Made by a program: the position numbers and the translations under genes. A stretch of DNA of 64,000 nucleotides from Megaustenia siamemsis (Eukaryota; Mollusca; Gastropoda; Stylommatophora; Ariophantidae): positions 16,714,648 through 16,778,647 of the forward strand of contig JAVIAB010000024.1 in assembly GCA_032433765.1 (NCBI GenBank). Reading direction: 5' to 3'. Under the pieces are notes generated by a model, which saw only the letters and a list, made by a program, of their open reading frames with translations, searched no databases and was not told where the DNA came from. Of this stretch, positions 54,258 through 63,520 are shown piece after piece. The stretch's first letter is position 1. Each line of letters opens with the position of its first letter.

Positions 54258-54789
54258 AAAGTGGGTAGAGAAAAATTAGGGTGATGGAAATTAAAAAAAA
54301 AAAAAAACAGACGATGGAATTCAATGGGAAGCTGCCGAAGCGCTTTCTCCAAGTGATTAATTTCGTGTGACATTCTACATTCCTATAACAGACGGCCTTG
54401 AGGTAACTTTAGCAGGAGAGTAACAGTTGACAATTATGCTGCAAACACATTTTCATGTTTAGTAAATTGAGAACCTTCAGAAGCACAGCATCGCGGAGCA
54501 TTAGAAGCTTTGATGATTTATGAACGTAAACGATGTTAATATTAACCTTATCGGTTCGCAGAGGCACTTTCATGCTTACATCAAGTAGAATTATCCAGAG
54601 TAAAAACATTTGCAGCTAAGATCTGTATATTTAAAGACATTATTCATTTCGATTTTCCTACTTGATTCTTATATCTGATTACAACAAATTGTTCGTTCAT
54701 GAGAAAGACAATTTTCAGAGCTAAAAAAAAATGTATTGAACATGGATCAAACAGGCCTCAACATAAACTGTCCACATTTAGCATCATGT
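54258..54789. other. Unassigned region
   Basis: Unique AT-rich sequence with an A-run near 54293-54306. No gene seen. Confidence 0.5.
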
Positions 54790-54801
54790 ACACAGAAAGT
54801 T

Positions 54802-55065
54802 AGCGAGCCGCAATTGCTCAGTGGTTTAGTGGAATGGACTACAAAGGACTAGGGTAGGGTTCGATCCCAATCGACGGCTTCCGGGTTCACCCAGCCTTAA
54901 ATGGGTACCGGATTTTTTTCTGGGAAAATAAAGCGGCACGGGCGTAATACTGACCACATTACTCTGAAAATCATGTGATGAAGGTCTGTAAAATTTATGG
55001 TCACTAACACCATATTCCCTATACGCCACTTGGCGGGACGGGGGTACTTTACCATTTTTTACTTT
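54802..55065 (+). mobile_element. SINE-A, monomeric form
   Basis: ACACAGAAAGTT (54790-54801) and ACATAGAAAGTT (55066-55077) form a duplication with one mismatch. Head with B box GGTTCGATCCC, full body, CGCCACTTGGCGGGACGGGG end and TTTTTTACTTT. Confidence 0.92.
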
Positions 55066-55147
55066 ACATAGAAAGTTGCATTGCGTGTCTTCAGGGGACA
55101 TGGTTCATGATTTTGTTGTTAGTGAATTAATAAAGAATAGTGACACT

Positions 55148-55361
55148 GTGACCTTCCAGGCATGTCGTAAGAGGCGACTAAGGAGATGGATCGATGGCTT
55201 GACATGCTGTCATTGTAAAAAGTATTGTTATGGAAACAGAACCATAGATTTTAGAAGCAGTGATCTCTGCAATATGTGCCATTTTAGCATGCAAGGTTTC
55301 TGTTTTTGAGATTGTAGTTCTGCCCTATGTGCCATCTTCGGCTCGAAAGGACAATAGATAG
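55148..55361 (+). mobile_element. SINE-B copy
   Basis: GTGACCTTCCAGGCATGTCG, core TAAGAGGCGACTAAGGAG, body, and end GCCCTATGTGCCATCTTCGG, CTCGAAAGG, CAATAGATAG. It matches 9521-9733 almost throughout. Confidence 0.9.
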
Positions 55362-55448
55362 AAATTGATAAAACAGATATTTTAAATGGTAGGCCTTTAT
55401 CATATCATTTTCTCATTTGCAAACACGTTAATTATTACTTGTGTTCAT

Positions 55449-56020
55449 ATCATCATCATCATCAGGTCGCATGTCTTTTGCAGAACGTTGCATTCACCAC
55501 AGCCGTCTGTGAGAATGTCTGTCTCTAAGCCAGATCTCCCACTGCTTCTGTTGTCATGTGCAAGGTCTCTTTCATGTCTTGAAATCACATTCATCTTGGT
55601 CTGCCCCTGACGTGTCGTCCATGAACCATGCCTTCCATTATTGTTCCTTCCAGCCCGTTGTGTCTTTTGACGTGGCTATAGTATTTTAATTTCCTCTGCA
55701 GTATAGTGTTTATAAGCCCATTCTTTTTTATGTTCAAATCTTTTAGCAAGTCTTTATTGCTTTTTTTCAACATCGAGCTATCTTAAGATTCTCCTGCTTC
55801 ATTTTGTTTCGAATGAATTGATTTTCTTCCCTGCTGTCTGTGAGTTGTCCATGATTCACTACCATATGTTGATACTGTGAGAATACATACCCTCAGTAAT
55901 TTTAATGTTACTGCCTTCCTGGTACTGTGCCACATGTTCTTTATGGTGTTTAATTTGTGTGTTGCTATTGCTAATCTTCGTTTGATCTCTTTGAATTCAC
56001 ATCAGTAACTCTCGTTATTC
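55449..56020 (-). mobile_element. LINE-H (RTE-like) 3' fragment
   Basis: Begins with CATCATCATCATCAGG (reversed tail). The minus strand carries MLKKSNKDLLKDLNIKKNGL and LKYYSHVKRHNGLEGTIMEG, then EGMVHGRHVRGRPR, analogous in order to RTE-B but clearly diverged. I see only the C-terminal third. Confidence 0.75.
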
Positions 56021-56071
56021 CTTTTATCAATTGAACATTCTTAAATTTTATTTTCTTAAACCAATCTGGTT

Positions 56072-56545
56072 ATTTGGTTATGGAAGGCCCCGGTATTACT
56101 GCAAACGAATTAAAATCCATAATTGCTCAACAGCCCGTGCCAGTGGATTCATCCGAATTACTAACTCATCTCCCAAGCAAAGAAAGGTAGCCGTAGTCCC
56201 CATCATAACCGTCTCAGCACACGCCAAAAGACATAAGGCGAAACCGCACAGAAAGTGAACATGGCCAACGGTTCCCTGTCATACGATATCATCATTCATC
56301 GTAAACAATTGGAATATCGGAACATGATCAAAACGGATGAAACACACAGCTCACGGTGTGCATAGAGCACTTAATTCAGTAGCTCCTGCAACAAGCCGGA
56401 CTTGGAATATGAGGAAACTGCAACAAGGAACACTTTTCAGACATAGCCTTCCATGGCTCCTGCCGCCTATCCACCATATACCATGGAAGTTCCGTCCTCC
56501 CGAAAATGATGATCGTCGTAGCACTTGATGATGTTAGGCCATCCT
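56072..56545 (+). repeat. Element X, copy 2
   Basis: Best preserved copy. The ATG at 56081 opens a 36-codon frame (MEGPGITANELKSIIAQQPV and on, ending K-E-R, then TAG). Further on, 56337-56528 is open for 63 codons (MKHTAHGVHRALNSVAPATS). Both stretches are conserved in copy 1. The two-part arrangement could be two exons or two frames of one decayed coding region. Confidence 0.75.
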
Positions 56546-57448
56546 GAACACATGATGATCGTCATAGTATTTAAATGTACAGCGCTTGATGATGTTAGGA
56601 CATCGTGTTTGACTACAAATCCGAACATAAAAAACACAGATCGTCGTCAGATTATCCCCGTTGCACACCGAACAACAGATCGCAAGATTAGCGCATGGTC
56701 GGTCTTGGGACACACGATGAACCATTATGATGACGCAAAACGCACAAAATGGCTGCGCCTATGGATTCATGATGACTCTAGTGAATGCAGTCTACAACGA
56801 ACGAAACATGGTGCAAATTTCCCAAAGAGATACAACTTCGGCTGACTTGACGGAGCCCACCACATTAATGCGTTGGAAATTGTAAATAACTTGCGGCAAA
56901 CATCTCCATCAACGGTCATGGAACAGCACTCAGTGTGACGTAAAACGCAGATCAACACTAGACGGTGGAAGGCGCATTCACAACACTTGATTTGTCAAAA
57001 CGGAGTATTGCAGTGCGTGCAACGCCAATTCATTGGTGTAGATATGATAAGTAGAACATCATTTCGACTGGAATGCAGAAAATTGTAACGGAAAGCCGAA
57101 ATTGATCAGATTCCAAAGCAATTTCTGCAGCGATCGAGAGAACGTGACTTAGTTCCGCCATCTTGGAAACGGAAGTCCAAACCATTCTATGGTATTGTTA
57201 TCAGCGTGGTGATATATGCTAAGGATTATCATACGTGTTTCATACGATAAACATAACGGTCAATAACTTCACGCTTTTCCTCTTCTATCCATGTTAGGGT
57301 GTACCAGATATGAGAGTCAATTTTCAAGATTACCACACGGAGGTAGAGTGTGGATCTTGATCAGCTCTGGTACACTCATCATGATAACCAGTAGTTAACT
57401 ATCAATCGCCGAACACTCTCAGATCCAGAAGTTGCCTTGTATTTTTTG
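56546..57448. other. Possible continuation of element X, then unassigned sequence
   Basis: The phrase CTTGATGATGTTAGG...CATC is repeated at 56525 and 56585, and the next 60 bases loosely match 3975-4020. After about 56660 I see no partner, and short frames show nothing recognisable. Confidence 0.45.
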
Positions 57449-58118
57449 TATGCAGCCCCCCCCCCCCCCCCCAACTGCTAATTATAACGCTTGTGATCGG
57501 TTCGTTAATGACAATCTTACATAGTGGCTCGCTGACATTACAATACGGCCCATTAAAGATTGTGTGCAAACATGTTCCATTAATGACATTTTACTTCGTT
57601 AATCACAGCGTGATGACTGAGTTATTTGCGGGTCATCATCATTGCACTCTTAACATGTCCATAGGCGCTCAGATCACCTCCTCAGCAAGTCTCGCTGAGT
57701 CCAACGACTGACGACTCCAGTTCTGTGTTGGTTGATAAGTCTTCTTACACGCCCACTAAGTTCCTTGTTTCTGGCTGTGCCCATCTTAACTCCCATCTCT
57801 TTCATCAGAAAGAGTGACGTGGACTCATGATAGTTGAAGTCCTGTGCCTTTCCTATATCACGGAGGGCATTGATGATGCCCTGGTAGTATTTATATGCAG
57901 CACATCCCCCCCCCTTGCTAATTATAACGCTTATAAACTGTTCATTAATGACAATCATACAAAGTGGCTCGCTAACACGGCCCATTAATTGCTATGTGCA
58001 AACATGTTCCATTAATGACAATCTTACAAAGTGGCTCGCTAACATTACAATACGGCCCATTAATTGCTATGTGCAAACATGTTCCATTAATGACATTTCG
58101 CTTCGTTAATCACAGCGT
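57449..58118. repeat. Tandem duplication of about 441 bp around an RNase H-LINE fragment
   Basis: A block with a C-run, TGCTAATTATAACGCTT, AGTGGCTCGCT, GCAAACATGTTCCATTAATG and CGTTAATCACAGCGTGATG occurs at 57460-57615 and again at 57900-58118. The right copy also contains an internal 79-bp repeat. The RNase H fragment lies between them. Confidence 0.8.
57613..57893 (-). mobile_element. RNase H-type LINE, C-terminal fragment
   Basis: The minus strand reads INALRDIGKAQDFNYHEST, MKEMGVKMGTARNKELSG and RLINQHRTGVVSRW without stops, then a frameshift at the LLRRGSEH part and the CSECN-like end. It lacks the RNase H signature itself, which lies upstream in the other copies. Confidence 0.75.
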
Positions 58119-58190
58119 GATGTTATGATTAATTAAGCGAAATATTCAAATCAGTGAGGGGCGGAATAGTTCATTTGAAGACTGCGTTCT

Positions 58191-58485
58191 CATCATCATC
58201 ATCGAGTGTCTTCTCCGCAACGAAGATTGGCTACCATGGATTCCACTCTGGTTTTTGCTTTTATGGTGCAGATTGTCATAGATTGAATTGTCCATCTTTT
58301 AATGTTATTCGTCCATGTTAGTTTTGGTCTGCATCTTTCTCTTTTACCTTGTATTTTCCCTTCCAATATTACTTTTAGTAGGCTGTTGTGTCTTTTAACA
58401 AGCCCCAAAAATGTCAATTGTCTTGTCTTAATTGTATTTAGTAGTTCTCTTTTTATCTTCAGTTGTTTTAAAACTTTATCGTTTT
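58191..58485 (-). mobile_element. RTE-B, strongly 5'-truncated, with exact duplication
   Basis: AGACTGCGTTCT at 58179-58190 and 58486-58497. Reversed (ATG)n tail, then the RTE-B C-terminus (minus strand: LKVILEGKIQGKRERCRPKL and FLGLVKRHNSL). Confidence 0.93.
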
Positions 58486-58633
58486 AGACTGCGTTCTAAA
58501 TTGTGGTAATGCACATCTTATTTGTTAGATTGATATAAGGGGGTTTCTCATTGTTGCTGCTATTGGTATATGGAGTTGAATCCTTGGTGAACAATCGGAC
58601 AAAGGAGAAGAAAATGAGGCTACAGAAATGTGC

Positions 58634-59190
58634 ATTTACCAACTATAGTTATGGTTAAGGTTCATTTACCAACTATAGTTATGGTTAAGGTTCATTTACC
58701 AACTATAGTTATGGTTAAGGTTCAGTTACCAACTATAGTTATGGTTAAGGTTCAGTTACCAACTATAGTTATAGTTAAGGTTCAGTTACCAACTATAGTT
58801 ATGGTTAAGGTTCATTTACCAACTATAGTTATGGTTAAGGTTCAGTTACCAACTATAGTTAATGTTCATTTACCAAATATAGTTATGGTTCATTTACCAA
58901 CTATAGTTATGGTTAAGGTTCAGTTACCAACTATAGTTATGGTTAAGGTTCATTTACCAACTATAGTTATGGTTAAGGTTCATTTACCAACTATAGTTAT
59001 GGTTAAGGTTCAGTTACCAACTATAGTTATGGTTAAGGTTCAGTTACCAACTATAGTTATAGTTAAGGTTCAGTTACCAACTATAGTTATGGTTAAGGTT
59101 CATTTACCAACTATAGTTATGGTTAAGGTTCAATTACCAACTATAGTTAATGTCCATTTACCAAATATAGTTATGGTTCATTTACCAACT
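58634..59190. repeat. 30-bp minisatellite
   Basis: About 18 copies of CAACTATAGTTATGGTTAAG plus GTTCATTTAC. A block of about nine copies with two shortened units is duplicated (the shortened pair recurs at about 58855-58905 and 59145-59185). The unit is a multiple of three and makes a 227-codon spurious frame. Confidence 0.96.
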
Positions 59191-59342
59191 ATAGTTATGG
59201 TTATGGAAGGCCCCGGTATCACTACAAACGAATTAAAATCCATAATTCCTCAACCGCCCGTGCCAGTGGAATCATCCGAATTACTAACTCATCTCACAAA
59301 CTTTGAAAGGTAGCTGTAGTCTCCATCATAGCAGTCTCATCA
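59191..59342 (+). repeat. Element X, copy 3 (5' part)
   Basis: ATG at 59196 with the same 36-codon frame (MEGPGITTNELKSIIPQPPV and on, ending F-E-R, TAG). It then breaks off at GCAGTCTCATCA. It joins the 30-bp array through GGTTATGG, a phrase shared with the array unit. Confidence 0.75.
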
Positions 59343-59535
59343 TGGTCTTGTTATCTTGAGAACACCATACCCAAGGGTAGACCAAGAAAAAAGATGGATC
59401 GACGGAATATTAGAAGCACTGGAAAACATAACAGCAGCAGAGGCAAAACAAAAGAGCAAAAGACCACAACTTATATCTCCCCTCGACGCTGAAAGGCAAA
59501 TGAGGAAGGAAAGAAGAAGAAGAAGAAGAATGTCG
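59343..59535 (+). mobile_element. LINE-E 3' end
   Basis: Translates with one break as GRPRKK-R-WIDGILEALEN, ITAAEAKQKSKRPQ and ISPLDAERQ, then a GAAGAAGAAGAAGAAGA tail. It corresponds to the last 60 codons of the 38110 copy. Confidence 0.8.
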
Positions 59536-60188
59536 TGTCCGAGACGACGCCCCTCCTCAATAGGTCACTAAGATCAGGTATTTATCACCCTGTAGGAAGA
59601 TGGCTGCGATGTTCAAGTGTGCAGTGTCCAGCTTGCCTCTTTGCTATGACTACTTTGAAACCAGCACTTTCAGTATGTACTTCCATTCGCCATTCTCGTG
59701 CGGCCTGACAGAACAGCAGGTAAATATTTTTGGTGACTTGGGCAGGGGATTTTATTTTTAAAAAACACAAAAAAACACCATGTATTTTATATTCACTGTA
59801 TTTTATTACCTTATTTTTTGTTGATTTCATATACACTACTCGCTACAGTAAAAGTAATTGAGCGACACTGACAGTAGTGACAGTAAATCAGTTAAGTACA
59901 TATTCCTACAACAGTAGCTTGTATAGGATCCAATAGAGGAGCCAATAGCTAGCAGTTCAGTACACCGCTGACCATTCAATTGTTTATAATATAATGAAGA
60001 ATAATTCATTTCTTATTCTAAGTTTAGCGTCTTCCCGCTACACGAGTGATCTCCTCTGATCGACCACTCCTATTTGAATGTATATATTAAAAAAAAAAAC
60101 CAAGCTGATACTAGTTTTTGTGCATATTTTAGCTAATTTTTTTTTTCAACACGGATATTCCTAACTCAGGGGTCTTCTAATGTGTAAT
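59536..60188. other. Unassigned region
   Basis: Unique sequence except for the motif AAGTTTAGCGTCTTCCCGCT at 60020-60039, one arm of an inverted repeat described with the next element. Confidence 0.5.
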
Positions 60189-60444
60189 GTCCTAGTTTAG
60201 CGTCTTTCCGCTTGGAGTAACGTCCCCTTGCACCTTATTAGATTGTTCTCTAATCTGTCATGCGTTAGAGTTAGGTATACCGCAAACACTGTTGACAAAA
60301 TTAAAAGCACAGACTATCAGGGAGATCACTCGTTAAGCAGAAAGACTAAACAAGGGCATTACTCTTTTAATTTTACAGATTAGAGAGCGACCGAATAAAG
60401 TGCAAGGGGACGATACTCTGAGCTGAAAGACGATAAACTAGGAC
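60189..60444. mobile_element. Possible MITE with 70-bp inverted ends
   Basis: Left arm 60189-60258 (GTCCTAGTTTAGCGTCTTTC onward) pairs with right arm 60375-60444 in reverse complement with about 80% identity by eye. A related arm at 60020-60054 pairs with 60321-60351 through GAGTGATCTCC. No transposase. The duplication at the ends is not clear. Confidence 0.6.
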
Positions 60445-60491
60445 TTTACCGAATAATATTTCTAATAATGTAATCATTGTGTAAAAAAAAA

Positions 60492-60607
60492 AGGAGGAAG
60501 ATACTGTGCAATTCATTGTTGACAATAAAAACAGGAAAAAGAGTTCTTAAATGTTATATAGAGCCAGTTTTAACATGGATGAAAATCATGGACAATAGGA
60601 CAACAGA
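60492..60607 (+). mobile_element. RTE-A, segment 1 of a nested copy
   Basis: GAGGAAGATACTGTGCAATT through to CAATAGGACAACAGA matches the RTE-A coding at 48375-48490. It continues at 61113. Confidence 0.85.
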
Positions 60608-61112
60608 ATTTTAATGCAATGAAGAACATACTAACATCAAAACAAATAACACCAGGGCTAAAACTAAGAATAGCAATTTGTTACATCTTCTCAATATTCC
60701 TATATAGTGCAGAAACATGAACATTAGACAAGAAAACAGAACAGAGAATTGAAGCCTTTGAAATGTGGATATATAGAAGAATAGGTAGAATTGGATGGAA
60801 GGAAAAGAAAACGAACGACGAAGTCTTAAAACAACTAAAAATGAAAAGAGAACTACTAAACACAATTCAAACAAGACAAATGCGATTTTTGGATTATGTT
60901 AAAAGACACAACAGCCTACTAAAAGTAATCCTGGAGGGGAAAATACAAGGTAAAAGAGGCAGAGACAGACCAAGACTAACATGGGCGAGTAACATCAAAA
61001 GATGGACAAATCAACCTATGACAACCTGCACCATCAAAGTAACAGACAGAGCAGAATGGCGCTCCATGGTAGCCAACCTTCGTTGCGGAGACGGCACTCG
61101 ATGATGATGATG
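60608..61112 (+). mobile_element. RTE-B inserted into RTE-A
   Basis: AGGACAACAGA at 60597-60607 and 61113-61123 is the duplication. The copy is 5'-truncated (from MKNILTSKQITPGLK) and ends in a (GATGAT) tail. A 113-codon frame at 60763-61101 is open: MWIYRRIGRIGWKEKKTNDE, RHNSLLKVILEGKIQGKR, WRSMVANLRCGDGTR. Confidence 0.93.
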
Positions 61113-61297
61113 AGGACAACAGATAAGAAAATCACTGGAGGCTGTAGAAATGTAGTTTTACAGAAGAATGTTGAGAATACAATCGACAGCTAAGAAGAGT
61201 AATGCAAACGTTCTGAAAGAGGCAAAGCAAAAAGAGAGCTAATTTCCAATATTAGGAAGAAATAATCATCATTGTTTGGCCAAGCAAGAAAAAAAAT
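61113..61297 (+). mobile_element. RTE-A, segment 2 of a nested copy
   Basis: Resumes exactly after the duplicated bases: AGATAAGAAAATCACTGGAG and the KNVENT-like coding up to GGCCAAGCAAGAA. Frameshifts relative to 48370-48872. Confidence 0.85.
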
Positions 61298-61918
61298 CAT
61301 CATCATTGAGTGCCGTCTCCGCATCGAATGTTGGCTACCATGGAGTGCCATTCCACTCTGTCTACTGAGTGATTCGATGAGCATGATTAAAAAAGTGGAA
61401 GTGGGCTCTGCACGCATGCAATGGGTAGAGTCGTTGCAGAAATCCAAAATACGTAAGGTCACCTTTGTCTATGTCCCTGGACATGCGTTAGTACGGGGAA
61501 ATGAAAGAGCGGACAGGTTGGCTAGCTGCGCTGTTGTTGGGGACGAGTAACCAATGGATCGGGCGGACATCATCAATGCCCTCCGAGATGTGGGAAGAGC
61601 ACAGGACTTTGACAAACACAGATCCATGCCACTTCTTCGGATGATGGAAATGGGAGTTAAGATGGGCACAGCCAGAAATGAGAACTTAGTGACCATGTAA
61701 GAAGACTTATCAGCCAACATAGAACTGGAGTCGTCAGTCGCTGGACACTGCGGGAATTGCTGAGGAGGGGATCTGAGCACCTATGGACATTTTCGGAGTG
61801 CAATGATGATGACCCGCAAATAACCCAATAACTATACTCTGTCTCATGCTTTGATGGTGCAGATTGTCATAGACTAACTTGTCCATCTTTTGATTTAACT
61901 CGCCCATGTTAGTCTTGG
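61298..61918 (-). mobile_element. Second RTE-B copy, split by an RNase H-type LINE
   Basis: Reversed tail CATCATCATTGAGTGCCGTC and the RTE-B C-terminus to 61363, resuming at 61836 with ACTCTGTCTCATGCTTTGAT through to CATGTTAGTCTTGG. The gap is the LINE fragment at 61364-61835. Confidence 0.88.
61364..61835 (+). mobile_element. RNase H-type LINE, 3' end, with exact duplication
   Basis: ACTCTGTCT at 61355-61363 and 61836-61844 brackets it. The frame at about 61380-61550 reads MSMIKKVEVGSARMQWVESL, then FVYVPGHALVRGNERADRLA, the RNase H C-terminal signature (histidine plus the last acidic residue). A stop follows, then INALRDVGRAQDFDK, MMEMGVKMGTARNENL, and RRGSEHLWTFSECNDD in shifting frames. 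The 3' end is ATAACCCAATAACTAT. It is a 5'-truncated retrotransposed copy of an APE/RT/RNase H-type LINE. Confidence 0.85.
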
Positions 61919-62106
61919 AGAAGGGAATAGCGGGAGTATATTGTGACAACTGGGAAAATTGAGGGATGAAGAGATAGAGGGAAGCAAAGAGAAAAGATAA
62001 CAGACAGCTTAAGAGAATGGCTTGGCAGAAGGTCAACAACAGAAATGATAAATAACTCTCCAGATCAAAAGTTGTTTACATATGTGATTACGGTACTTGA
62101 TGATGA
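61919..62106 (+). mobile_element. RTE-A, segment 3 of a nested copy
   Basis: Final part of the element begun at 60492: TATTGTGACAACTGGGAAAA, GGCTTGGCAGAAGGTCAACA and a TTGATGATGAAT tail. Confidence 0.85.
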
Positions 62107-62720
62107 ATCATTGCCATTGCTGTATTTATTGCGCTCTTTGTGGCATACAGAAAATAAGAAAATCTTCTAAAATATTACTAGATTGGTGTCATGATTCGCC
62201 TCCACATGGCCTGCTTTAGCTTTCATACAGATGGCCATGACTGAATTGTACAGGTTTGCCAGATTGGACTCTTAAATTTGTCTTGTACATTTTCTGAAGT
62301 TTGATCACAGAAACAAAGAATGAAACAGTATGGTCATTATCTACATTCTTCAAGTCTGAATTCCTGAAACTAAGAAGAAATGAAAAAAAAAAAAATAGAA
62401 TAAACAGTATGGTTAAAGCTTTATGTAATAAGTGGATGAGACAAATTACAACGTTTCGGCTCAATAGGCCTTCAGCAGGAACAAACATACAACACACACA
62501 GAGATATGTATTTAAAACAAAAAAAGTAATAGATAATATATTTATTATTTTTATATTTTTATTTTATTTATGATTTTTTTGTGATGATTTTTAAAAAAAC
62601 TGACATTATGCCTAGATTTCCTGACTTTTCTGTTTTTGATTTACTGAAATCAAGCCTAGACTTTCTTGATTCTTCAATGTTTTATTGATGTCTGATTGAT
62701 CATCAATCTTTCAATCATAG
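62107..62720. other. Unassigned, probably intronic
   Basis: AT-rich. It contains ACAACGTTTCGGCTCAATAG and GCCTTCAGCAGGA near 62448-62482, a phrase style I associate with Penelope-like elements, but nothing else supports one. It may be the intron upstream of the exon at 62721. Confidence 0.4.
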
Positions 62721-63003
62721 ATCATTGAGCTGCAGGAAATTCACAACAGGGGGATGGAAATGGCTGAAGCCACAGTCTCTTCAACTTCACCTGCCATGGA
62801 AACAAGTTCTTCAACTTCACTGGCAACCGGTACACATGATGATGGTGAAGATATGCACACCAAAATAACAACTTCAACCAAAGTCACACAGCACTGGTCT
62901 CACACCAAGACAGGAACTGGGCACCATGCTGGCAAAAATGTGACAAATTCCAACAGGGTTGCCCATGGAAAGAATGAAGAACAAAAGGGTTCATGGTTAA
63001 ACA
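62721..63003 (+). CDS. Candidate host exon: Ser/Thr-rich linker segment (partial)
   Basis: Open for 94 codons between a plausible acceptor (TTTCAATCATAG, whose TAG is also an in-frame stop) and a consensus donor (AACA then GTAAGT at 63004). It reads IIELQEIHNRGMEMAEATVS, followed by Ser/Thr-, His- and Gly-rich sequence to KGSWLN. Length 283 nt gives asymmetric phase. Composition suggests a flexible, possibly O-glycosylated linker. Two facts point to an exon: the coincidence of open frame and splice sites, and the lack of any copy elsewhere. I see no domain, so function is unknown. Confidence 0.5.
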
Positions 63004-63086
63004 GTAAGTACACAAATAAAATTGGCTGAGACACTAGAAAACAAAACCAATACAGACTCACATCATTTAACTTGAACACATTTTGT

Positions 63087-63352
63087 AGTAAAAAAAAGTA
63101 AAGTACCCCCATCACGCCAAGTGGCGTGTAGGGAAATATGGTGTTAGTGACCCTATATTTTACAGACCTTCAGCACATGATTTTTGGGGTAATGTGGTCG
63201 GTATTACGCCCGTGCTGCTTTACTTTCCCAGAAAAAAATCCGGTACCCATTTAAGGCTGGAATCCGGAACCCGGAAGCCGTCGGTTGGGATCGAACCCTA
63301 CCCCTTGTCCTTTGTAGTCCAATTCACTAACCACTGAGCTATCACGGCTCCC
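63087..63352 (-). mobile_element. SINE-A, monomeric form with exact duplication
   Basis: AACACATTTTGT at 63075-63086 and 63353-63364. Complete reversed copy, with a small duplication in the body (GGCTGGAATCCGGAACCCGG). It lies about 80 bp after the candidate exon, in what would be its intron. Confidence 0.94.
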
Positions 63353-63462
63353 AACACATTTTGTGCTTTTTATTATTTTCTATAGCAACCATGCTTCTTT
63401 CTACAAGTTTCTATAACTACTTCTTTTCTATGTTTTTTCTTTCTTACCTTTCAAGGTCTCCA

Positions 63463-63517
63463 TTATTTAGTTGTATCTGGGTCTCTGCCCTATGGGCCAG
63501 CTATGGCTCGAAAGGTC
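63463..63517 (+). mobile_element. LINE-G 3' tail scrap
   Basis: GTATCTGGGTCTCTGCCCTA, TGGGCCAGCTATGGCTCGAA and AGGTCAAT match the last 55 bases of LINE-G (45457-45505) better than SINE-B. Confidence 0.65.
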
Positions 63518-63520
63518 AAT

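Noticed and set aside
58630..59313. 227-codon frame ending in element X
   Set aside because: Most of it is the 30-bp array. Only the last 36 codons correspond to the conserved element X frame.
62448..62482. Penelope-like element
   Set aside because: Only a short phrase (ACAACGTTTCGGCTCAATAG and the following bases) recalls this class. No reverse transcriptase or GIY-YIG coding is nearby.
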